Assembly: GCA_001799395.1 (NCBI GenBank)
Contig: MGTJ01000105.1
Span: 3,589-47,165 of the forward strand
Direction: 5' to 3'
Length of the DNA stretch: 43,577 nucleotides
DNA from: Desulfobacterales bacterium RIFOXYA12_FULL_46_15
GTDB taxonomy: Bacteria > Desulfobacterota > Desulfobacteria > Desulfobacterales > Desulfobacteraceae
The translations under genes and the position numbers were made by a program. Below are positions 17,911-25,274 of the stretch, in pieces; within the stretch, counting starts at the first letter, position 1; the number at the start of each line of letters is the position of its first letter. Below the pieces are notes generated by a model. That model saw nothing but the letters and a program-made list of their open reading frames with translations. It ran no database searches and was not told where the DNA came from.

Positions 17911-19839
17911 ATGAAAGAATGGATCAAAAAGAATATCACTGGTAAAAAAGTTTTTGCCGTTATCATGGGAAGCGTGCTGGTGATTTTTTTGTCCTTTCTT
18001 TTAATTATCAATTATAAATCCCAGGTACGGTTGCAGGAAACAGCATTGGTTCGGCTGGTCCACTTTCTTGACACCCAGGCAAATGCCGCCGGTTATTTTT
18101 ATTTGGAACGGAAGACGGATCTGAAAAATATTTCAAAGGCCCGTGAAATAAGTATTTTTTTTGAAAATAAAGCCCTGGGGATGTCCATGGCCTATGGCCT
18201 TAAAACAAGTCTTATCCAGATTGACAGGCTGTTTGACAGCCTCATTGAGGAAAGGAAAATCGGAAAATTCAATATTTATGAAAGGATTGTCTTTGTTGAT
18301 ACTGAAAACAATTTGATTTCAGACAGGCGTGCCGAACCAGGCATCCATGCCGGCAGCCTGCCCTGGAAAGATTTTTTTGCATCCAACCGGCCGGAACCTG
18401 AAGTGATCGCCTTAAGACAGGATGGTCATTTTGATATCCTGGTCAAGGTTCCTTTTTTTTTCAAATGGGAATTTAAGGGTCAGATCTTTGCCTGGATTAA
18501 TCTTGAGGCATTTTTTGATCTTCAGATGAAAAAAGGGGAAGGCATGACACAGAAACATATTTTTATTGATTTTGGCCTGGCTGACGGGGCTTCGTTTTAT
18601 CCTGAACCAGAGCAGTTGCCGGTAGACCGGATCCGGAAAGCCGGTCCAGGGGAAGTTTTTGAATTTGTTTTGTCTGAACCGGAAAGCGGGGCAACCGGGT
18701 ATCTGGCAGTAAGGATACCCGTGCCGGAGACATCTTTTTCGATTGTAACGGTGATGCCGGTTTCTGAAGCTGCAGGCTATTCAAACCCGAATCACCTGTT
18801 GATGGCCATGATTATACTTGCCGCATTTGTGACCGGGGCGGCATTTCTGCTCTGGACCATGAATGCAAGAGAACTGGTGCTGAAAACGCGTCTGGATGAG
18901 GAAAATATCAGGAAGACAGAGATAGAAAGAAAAAATATTGAACTTGCCCATTACCGGGAAAACCTGGAATTATTAGTCAAAGAGAGGACAAAAGAGCTGG
19001 AGCAGGCACAAAAAGAACTGCTTCATAAAGCTGTGGAGGCCGGCAGGGCCCAATTTTCGGCAATGATACTGCATAATATCGGCAATGCCATTACCCCTGT
19101 TTCGGTTAATACGGAAATGCTCAGGAAAAATGGTGGGGACAAGATTCTTCAATTGCTTTTTCAAGCTTATGACGATCTTGCCGGCCACAGGAATGATCTG
19201 ACATATTATGTTACAACGGATCCAAGGGGTATGGAAGTCGCAGCCTACATGGGAAGCCTGATCAAATCCCTTGACGGTCACCGGAAAAAAACCGATGCAA
19301 TGGTCCAGGCCATATCCGCCGGTATTGATTATGTGGCTGAGATCCTGAGCCTTCAAAGGGCGTACGCCCCGGACAGGGCTGAAATGAAAGAGAGGGTCGA
19401 TCTGAACCGCGTGGTTGAGGATGCATTAAAAATACAGGAAAACAGTATATTAAAACGCAATATCTGTCTTGAAAAAATTTTTGCTTCCGGTCTTCCCCAT
19501 ATCCTGATTGAAAAAAACAAACTCATGCAGGTGATCATCAATCTTATCAAGAACAGTTTTGATGCCATTGACGGGGTAGATGAAAGAAGAGAGAATAAAA
19601 TCAAAGTGTTGACCTATGTGATGGAAAACAGGGTGGGGCTTAAAATTTCTGATACCGGCATTGGCATAGAAAAAGACAAATTAAAGGAAATATTTGAGTT
19701 TGGTGTTTCAACCAAGGGGTCTTCGGGTTTTGGCCTTTATTATTGCAAAGATTTTGTTGCAGCCAATAACGGGACCCTGGAACTTGAAAGCCCGGGGCCG
19801 GGCAAAGGCGCTGCTGCCGTCATGGAGTTCCTGTTATAG
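17911..19839 (+). CDS. Membrane histidine kinase paired with a periplasmic binding protein
   Basis: The 642-residue kinase has one membrane segment at about 14-35 and a second at about 297-318. They flank a periplasmic sensor domain of about 260 residues that looks Cache-like but is not confidently assigned. A coiled coil (about 325-375) leads to the H-box with His 388 in MILHNIGNAITP. The HATPase domain (about 500-640) has NLIKNSFDAI, SDTGIGI and a short GFGLYY box. The H-box has Asn-Ile-Gly after His instead of Glu-x-x, marking an unusual subclass. The binding-protein gene is 12 bp upstream, so the two probably form one sensor. Its last 20 bp overlap the convergent receiver gene. Confidence 0.9.
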   Translation: MKEWIKKNITGKKVFAVIMGSVLVIFLSFLLIINYKSQVRLQETALVRLVHFLDTQANAAGYFYLERKTDLKNISKAREISIFFENKALGMSMAYGLKTSLIQIDRLFDSLIEERKIGKFNIYERIVFVDTENNLISDRRAEPGIHAGSLPWKDFFASNRPEPEVIALRQDGHFDILVKVPFFFKWEFKGQIFAWINLEAFFDLQMKKGEGMTQKHIFIDFGLADGASFYPEPEQLPVDRIRKAGPGEVFEFVLSEPESGATGYLAVRIPVPETSFSIVTVMPVSEAAGYSNPNHLLMAMIILAAFVTGAAFLLWTMNARELVLKTRLDEENIRKTEIERKNIELAHYRENLELLVKERTKELEQAQKELLHKAVEAGRAQFSAMILHNIGNAITPVSVNTEMLRKNGGDKILQLLFQAYDDLAGHRNDLTYYVTTDPRGMEVAAYMGSLIKSLDGHRKKTDAMVQAISAGIDYVAEILSLQRAYAPDRAEMKERVDLNRVVEDALKIQENSILKRNICLEKIFASGLPHILIEKNKLMQVIINLIKNSFDAIDGVDERRENKIKVLTYVMENRVGLKISDTGIGIEKDKLKEIFEFGVSTKGSSGFGLYYCKDFVAANNGTLELESPGPGKGAAAVMEFLL

Positions 19840-20659
19840 ACAAATCCGGGAGGAAATAGAGAATAATTCCCTTACCGGAAAATTTACCGGTTAGCGGATA
19901 ACACTGGATCATGCTGTCCCTGTTGTTGATTTTCTGGTTTATCGTTATCTTTTTGCCGGATGTAAAAAGTGCACTGATCTTATCCGCATTGCTTTTGGAA
20001 AAATAGTTCAGGATGGATTGTCCTTCAACGAATTTCTTATCATTGATCACTATCTGTTGCGCCTTTTTACCGGCAAGCAGGATGGTTTTGTCCGTTCCGA
20101 TAAAGACAACCGGTATCGGCATCTGTCTGAAGATTTCATTTGCCAGTTCAAGGCAGATGTTTTGGGGTGGAATTCCCTTTGTCTGCATCAAATCCGGCTG
20201 TTCAGGGTTTTTATCCGTATTTTCAGGAGCATGGCATTCACAGGGAACGGGCAAAACCCCTGAATCACCGGCCTGAATCAGATCATAGGCTTCAAGCGTT
20301 TTGTAGACCTCAGCCTTAAGATCTTCACCTTTCCATGGTTTCAGGAGGAATTTATATATGTTTCCCTTGTTGATGGCTTCCTGTATGCTGTTTATTTCAG
20401 TATAGCCTGTTAAAAGGATTCTCATGGTATCGGGATAATTTGCCTTGACCCTGGTAAGAAATTCAGTACCGCTCATTTGAGGCATCCTCTGGTCGGATAT
20501 GACCAGGTGTATTTTGTTGTTTTTTAAAATCTCCAGCCCCTGTTCCCCGCTTGAGGCGGTCATAAGATTAAACTTCTCTTTGCGGAAAAGCCTTTTGACG
20601 GATGCTATGATCGGTTCTTCGTCATCGACATATAATACTGTGTGAATCGGGTTAGCCAT
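19820..20659 (-). CDS. Response regulator with C-terminal PAS-like region
   Basis: The 279-residue protein has an intact receiver (about 6-125): YVDDEE, Asp near residue 55 in ISDQRMPQMSG, and KPW. A low-complexity linker rich in Pro, Cys and Asn (about 130-165) follows. The C-terminal region (about 170-270), including MPIPVVFIGTDKTILLAGKKAQ, looks like a small PAS-type sensor, but this is a weak call. There is no DNA-binding domain. AGGA precedes the start, which overlaps the end of the upstream GspE-like gene by 8 bp. It is the last gene of the mglA-like operon, and its own end overlaps the convergent kinase gene. Confidence 0.85.
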   Translation of the reverse strand: MANPIHTVLYVDDEEPIIASVKRLFRKEKFNLMTASSGEQGLEILKNNKIHLVISDQRMPQMSGTEFLTRVKANYPDTMRILLTGYTEINSIQEAINKGNIYKFLLKPWKGEDLKAEVYKTLEAYDLIQAGDSGVLPVPCECHAPENTDKNPEQPDLMQTKGIPPQNICLELANEIFRQMPIPVVFIGTDKTILLAGKKAQQIVINDKKFVEGQSILNYFSKSNADKISALFTSGKKITINQKINNRDSMIQCYPLTGKFSGKGIILYFLPDLSITGTP

Positions 20660-23102
20660 TTTGATTTCCTGTTGTCAGATCGGATGATAGATTAATTCTT
20701 TTTTTTATCCTGAGCCCGCACTCAGGGCAGGCATTCCAGTTGGGTTTAAGAAGACAACTGCATTTATCACATTTCATATAGAACATTTTTCCGCAATACG
20801 GACAAAAGCGGTTCCCTTTTTTTATTTTATTGCCGCACCCTTCGCAATTATAGATATTGACATTCTGGGGACCAAGCACCCTTAATATTTCATCACAGGT
20901 TGTCAATCCGTTTTTGACCTTTTCCATCCCGGCTTCATATAACGTTATCATCCCGCTTTGCCGTGCAGCATTTTCAAGTTCAGCTTCAGATGCGCTCTTC
21001 TGGATCTGGTACTTTATTTCATCTGTTATGAGAAAGATCTCATATATCCCGATTCGCCCTGAATAACCTGTAAAATTGCAGGTATTGCACCCTTTTCCTT
21101 TTTTTGCCCTTAAATCGGGATATTCTTCATCCATGTTTAATGCGGCAATGGTCTCCTTGTACATCGGGTCGTCAATCATGCAATCAGGACAGATCCTTCT
21201 GACAAGGCGCTGGGCAATGATACCGTTTAATGCATAGCTTAATACATGGCTTTTAACCCCCATATCCATCAACCGGGTTATGGTGGCAAGGCTGCTGTTC
21301 GTATGAAGCGTACTCAATACGGTGTGCCCTGTAAGTGCTGCATGAAAAGTAACCTCAGCCGTCTCAAAATCCCGTATTTCGCCCAGCATGATAACATCCG
21401 GGTCCTGCCTCAAGATAGTCTTCAGAATGATTGGAAAGGTGAGCCCGATTTTTTCTTTTACCATGACTTGTTCTGCCATGGACATATAATATTCAACAGG
21501 GTCCTCAATGGTTGTAAAATTTTTTTCAATGGTTGCATTTTTATAAATAATGGAATAGAGGGTGCTGGTCTTTCCGCTTCCGGTCGGACCTGTGGCCAGT
21601 ATGCAGCCCTGGGGCTTTTGTATCAGCTTTGTCAATAAAGCGAGCTGATGGTCTGAAAGGCCCAGTTCGGAAAGATGCTTTACCGGCGCATTGCGGTCAA
21701 GGATTCTCAAGACGATTTTCTCACCATTGATGGTGGGCAGGGTTGCAAGCCGCATATCCACTATTCTTGTAGGTGTTTTAACCGTAATCCGCCCGTTCTG
21801 AGGCCGGCGTCTTTCAGCAATATCAAGTTCGGACATGATTTTAATCCGGGATACGATTATCGGATGCATGGATATGGGGATATGGAGTTTGTCCTGCAGC
21901 AGCCCGTCTATCCGATACCGGACAGTGATATATTTGATTTTAGGTTCGATATGCACATCCGAGGCCCCGTGCCGCAGGGCATCAGAAATAATGGAATTCA
22001 CCACCCGGATAGCCGGAGGCTGGTCTTTTGCAGAGAGAAGCTCTTTTAAATCTATTTCTTCATCATCCTCTTCAATGATAACCTCAATGGACTCGGTGGG
22101 ATCGGATAAATCAAATTCCATTGCAGGATCTTCCAGGAGGTTTGATTCACCATAGACCTGGATGATTTTATCCATAATTTCTTTTTGGGTGGCAATCACA
22201 GGCTCCAGATAGATCCCTGTGAGAAACCGGATATCATCAATTTTCATAAAATCAGATGGATCTGCCATGGCAACCGTTAATTTCCTGTTGTTCATTTTGA
22301 GCGGAACCATATGGTTTTTGATACACAAATTTTTCGGGATGATGGATGTCAGGGCGCCCGGCACCTGGAACTCGGCAGGATAGACCCTTTTGATCTTGAG
22401 TTCGGACTGGATTATATCCATGATCTGTTTTTCTTTAATCATACCCATTTCAATGAGAATGACGGGAAGAATCTTGCCGGTTTTCAATTGAACGGAGTTT
22501 ACCTTTTCCAGATCAGCTTCCTTGATCAGATTTCTTTTTAACAGCAGCGTTCCCAACTGGCTTCTATTGACATCCAGATATTTTTTCAGCTTGGTAATAC
22601 TTTTTTTTTGCTCTATCTGCTCTTCTTTTAAAATCTTGTTTTCTTTTCTCAGATCATATTGTTCAAGGGCAAGACTGACAGTTAGCCTTAAATCATCGTC
22701 ATTCCAGGGTTTTGTGATAAATTTGTATACCGCACCCTGGTTCACCGCACCCATGACGGCATTTACATCTGCATGTCCGGTCAGCATGATCCGGATGGTT
22801 TCCGGATACTGTTTTTTTATTTTTATCAACAGATCCGCACCCGTCATTTTAGGCATGCGATAATCCGATATGACAACATGAACGTTTTGTTCCGAAAGGA
22901 TATCCAAAGCCTTCAGAGGGGAATCAGCCAACAGGATCCGGTAATTCTCATGCCTGAAAATTCTGACCATGGCTTTGAGAACATTGGGTTCATCATCTAC
23001 AAACAGAATGGCATATTTTTGTTTTTCAACAGGTTGGGTATCTCCATTTCCCAGTACGTCTTTATCTTTTTGTGAAAGAAAAAAATCAGCAATCCCCATC
23101 AT
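20652..23102 (-). CDS. Receiver-MshEN-GspE/PilB-type ATPase with double zinc ribbon
   Basis: The 816-residue protein has an unusual order. The receiver spans about 28-145 (Asp 36/37, Asp 80 in ISDYRMPKMTG, Lys 131). A coiled coil (about 150-180) is followed by an N-terminal MshEN/T2SSE_N region (about 181-320) with two 24-residue motifs. The secretion-type ATPase domain (about 360-740) has Walker A GPTGSGKT at 505-512, Walker B VIMLGEIRD at 570-578, the His box around 593-600 and its internal zinc Cys4. C-terminal zinc ribbons follow at about 755-800 (CEGCG, CPYCG, CDKC, CPECG). Catalytic motifs are intact. GspE/PilB hexamers drive secretin export or pilus assembly with GspF/PilC partners, but none are encoded here. 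Translation is coupled to the upstream kinase by a 17-bp overlap. Confidence 0.93.
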   Translation of the reverse strand: MMGIADFFLSQKDKDVLGNGDTQPVEKQKYAILFVDDEPNVLKAMVRIFRHENYRILLADSPLKALDILSEQNVHVVISDYRMPKMTGADLLIKIKKQYPETIRIMLTGHADVNAVMGAVNQGAVYKFITKPWNDDDLRLTVSLALEQYDLRKENKILKEEQIEQKKSITKLKKYLDVNRSQLGTLLLKRNLIKEADLEKVNSVQLKTGKILPVILIEMGMIKEKQIMDIIQSELKIKRVYPAEFQVPGALTSIIPKNLCIKNHMVPLKMNNRKLTVAMADPSDFMKIDDIRFLTGIYLEPVIATQKEIMDKIIQVYGESNLLEDPAMEFDLSDPTESIEVIIEEDDEEIDLKELLSAKDQPPAIRVVNSIISDALRHGASDVHIEPKIKYITVRYRIDGLLQDKLHIPISMHPIIVSRIKIMSELDIAERRRPQNGRITVKTPTRIVDMRLATLPTINGEKIVLRILDRNAPVKHLSELGLSDHQLALLTKLIQKPQGCILATGPTGSGKTSTLYSIIYKNATIEKNFTTIEDPVEYYMSMAEQVMVKEKIGLTFPIILKTILRQDPDVIMLGEIRDFETAEVTFHAALTGHTVLSTLHTNSSLATITRLMDMGVKSHVLSYALNGIIAQRLVRRICPDCMIDDPMYKETIAALNMDEEYPDLRAKKGKGCNTCNFTGYSGRIGIYEIFLITDEIKYQIQKSASEAELENAARQSGMITLYEAGMEKVKNGLTTCDEILRVLGPQNVNIYNCEGCGNKIKKGNRFCPYCGKMFYMKCDKCSCLLKPNWNACPECGLRIKKRINLSSDLTTGNQNG

Positions 23103-24501
23103 TTTGTCCTTTCTTATGTAATGGAGAATTCAAGGGTAATGTGATTACAAACTGTGTCCCCTTTCCTGCCACACTTGCCACATCGGTCCGGCCGCCATGA
23201 TTCTTGATAATGCCGTAAACAAGGTTAAGGCCCAACCCGGTGCCTTTGCCGACTTCTTTTGTAGTAAAAAACGGATCAAATATTTTCCTCAGATTTTTTT
23301 TAGGGATACCTGATCCTGTATCACTGAACAGAATTAAGATATTCGTGTCCTTATGCCTGGTTGTAATGGATATCGTGCCATGGGTCTCAATGGCCTGGAC
23401 CGCATTAACCAGGATGTTCATGAAAACCTGGTTCAGCTGCCTAGGATAGCAGCAAAGGTCGGGTAATTTGCCGTAATCCTTGATAACATCGGCTTTATGC
23501 TTGATTTCATTATGAAGTATGTTCAGGGTGGATTCAATATTCTGATTGATATCTGCAAATTCCGGAAAGTCTTTTCCGGGATGGGCAAAATCTTTCAGGG
23601 TAGTCACTATTTTTCTTATCCGGTCAATCCCGTCCTGTGATTCATGGAGCAAGGCAACAATATCCTCTGATATAAAATCAATTTCAATCATATTTTCAAT
23701 TTGGCGGATATTATCAATCAGATTCTTTATCTCTTCACTTTTTCCAGGTATTTTGTCACCCGAGGCAAACGGGATCAGTTTCCTATATTCCAGGATCAGG
23801 CTTTTCAGATCCTCATGATACCTTTTCAAGGTTTCCAGGTTGCTGTTTATAAAACCAATGGGGTTATTGATTTCATGGGCCACACCTGCTGCAAGCTGCC
23901 CGATGGAAGCCATTTTGTCCTGGTGCAGCAATTGGGCCTGTTTGTATTTAATTTCCTTTGTCTTTTTTTCCACCTCTGCTTCCAGGGATTTGGCCAGATC
24001 GCGGTATTTTTTTTCTGATTTTTCCAGTTTCTGATTTTTCTCTTTTAACTCGGTAAAGGAATCTTCCACGACAATGGTATGAAGATCGGCAGCCATCATC
24101 ATTTTTTGATTCATTTCCATAAAATGATGAAAGAATTTCATAAGGAGAAAACCTGCATTCATTAAAATATCAGTATGATCCCTGCAGTTTTTTTTAAGCC
24201 TGATAACAAAATATGCCACAGGCTCTCCTTCATGAACTATCGGGAAATACAATATGTCGGAGACAGAGATTTCAATTTTCCCGGCCTGGTTGTTTGAAAG
24301 GGTTTTCAGCGTATTCCTGATTATATCGATGTGAGAGGGCAGGGCGAAATTATCAGTAAAACCCAATGAAAAATCAGGCGAATAAATTGCTATCCCATCT
24401 GCCCCCATTTTTTTTAAAAAAGGGATAACAGACTTGATAACGGCTTCCGGAACAAGTTGTTCAAAACTGAATTCACGATCGAAATTTTCCAATTGTATCA
24501 C
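23086..24501 (-). CDS. Histidine kinase with N-terminal sensor region, in the mglA-like operon
   Basis: The 471-residue soluble kinase starts at a GTG (24501) that overlaps the stop of the GTPase gene (GTGA). Residues 1-125 form an unassigned alpha/beta, possibly GAF-like, sensor region. A coiled coil (about 145-190) leads to the H-box His 209 in [14 protein letters not shown] and a HATPase domain (about 345-465) with NAVQAIE, SDTGSGI and GTGLGLN boxes. It lies between an MglA-like GTPase and the receiver-ATPase with overlaps on both sides. The receiver on the ATPase, or the receiver at 19820, is therefore its most likely target; this is inference. It shares its core with the kinases at 11329, 14348 and 37822. 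Confidence 0.92.
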   Translation of the reverse strand: MIQLENFDREFSFEQLVPEAVIKSVIPFLKKMGADGIAIYSPDFSLGFTDNFALPSHIDIIRNTLKTLSNNQAGKIEISVSDILYFPIVHEGEPVAYFVIRLKKNCRDHTDILMNAGFLLMKFFHHFMEMNQKMMMAADLHTIVVEDSFTELKEKNQKLEKSEKKYRDLAKSLEAEVEKKTKEIKYKQAQLLHQDKMASIGQLAAGVAHEINNPIGFINSNLETLKRYHEDLKSLILEYRKLIPFASGDKIPGKSEEIKNLIDNIRQIENMIEIDFISEDIVALLHESQDGIDRIRKIVTTLKDFAHPGKDFPEFADINQNIESTLNILHNEIKHKADVIKDYGKLPDLCCYPRQLNQVFMNILVNAVQAIETHGTISITTRHKDTNILILFSDTGSGIPKKNLRKIFDPFFTTKEVGKGTGLGLNLVYGIIKNHGGRTDVASVAGKGTQFVITLPLNSPLHKKGQNDGDC

Positions 24502-25148
24502 TCCAGCAGCTCAGGAATGAAATCTTCCTCACAGATTGAATGGTTTGCCTTGAGGCCCAATAATTTGTCCAGATGGGTATATGTCCTTTTAAGCACCGTC
24601 AAAAAGGTTTCCTTTACCCCATCCCCGTATATTGCCGAGCTGAAGGTTATCGGCAGACGGGTTTGCCCCCATTTTTCCAGGACCTCATCCCTGCCCACGA
24701 TATCGCTTAGATCCTGCTTGTTGAACTGGACTACAAGCGGCATTGTCTCAAAATCAAGCCCCACGCGGTAAGAATTTTTCTCTAGATTTGTAAAGCTTTC
24801 AAAATTGTTCATGGTTTGGGAGTTCTGAGAATCCGCAATAAATACGATCCCGTCCGCACGGGACAATACGGCTTTCCGGGTGGCATCATGGGCCACCTGC
24901 CCGGGAACCGTAAACAATTTGATCTTTATGCTGAAATCTTTTTTTTTGATTATAAACGGTAAAAGATCAAAGAACAGGGTTCTGTCCCCTTTTGTCTCAA
25001 AAGACATCAATTCTCCCCGGCCCCCCGGATTCATAATATCATGGAGAAACATGAGGTTTGTGGTTTTTCCGCTCATTGCCGGACCATAATACACAATTTT
25101 AACTATTATTTTTTTTTCTTGTTTCCTGAATTCAACCATGAATGTCAT
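24498..25148 (-). CDS. MglA-like small Ras-type GTPase
   Basis: The 216-residue protein has G-motifs of the bacterial MglA family: P-loop GPAMSGKTT at 22-30, switch region around 50-60 (SFETKGDRTLFFD), the G3 motif as TVPGQ at 80-84 without the eukaryotic Asp, ADGIVFIADSQ, and NKQDL at 143-147. MglA is a polarity switch controlling gliding and type IV pilus motility, normally with an MglB Roadblock GAP; no MglB gene is seen here. The start is ATG 25148 or ATG 25139; neither has a good Shine-Dalgarno. It leads an operon with a kinase, the receiver-ATPase and a receiver protein, all overlapping, behind a good promoter at 25178-25206. Confidence 0.92.
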   Translation of the reverse strand: MTFMVEFRKQEKKIIVKIVYYGPAMSGKTTNLMFLHDIMNPGGRGELMSFETKGDRTLFFDLLPFIIKKKDFSIKIKLFTVPGQVAHDATRKAVLSRADGIVFIADSQNSQTMNNFESFTNLEKNSYRVGLDFETMPLVVQFNKQDLSDIVGRDEVLEKWGQTRLPITFSSAIYGDGVKETFLTVLKRTYTHLDKLLGLKANHSICEEDFIPELLE

Positions 25149-25177
25149 GCCGCTTTAAAGATGTTAGTATTGGAACT

Positions 25178-25206
25178 AGTATATAGACCGGAAATTCTAA
25201 AGTCAA
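25178..25206 (-). promoter_or_regulatory. Sigma70-type promoter of the mglA-like operon
   Basis: On the minus strand TTGACT (25206-25201) and TATACT (25183-25178) are separated by 17 bp, each matching consensus at five of six positions. The predicted transcription start near 25171 gives a leader of about 23 bases before ATG 25148. It lies in the 126-bp gap after the FapA-type gene. Confidence 0.6.
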
Positions 25207-25274
25207 CACCGGCCCGGCCATCCTTTTGCTAAGACCGTGAGCCTGGTGAAGGATGCTAAAAACGCATAAGCGGT

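Noticed and set aside
25207-25274. Possible terminator after the pseudo-receiver FapA gene
   Set aside because: Only a 7-bp imperfect stem with a loop of over 20 bases and no T-tract can be drawn.
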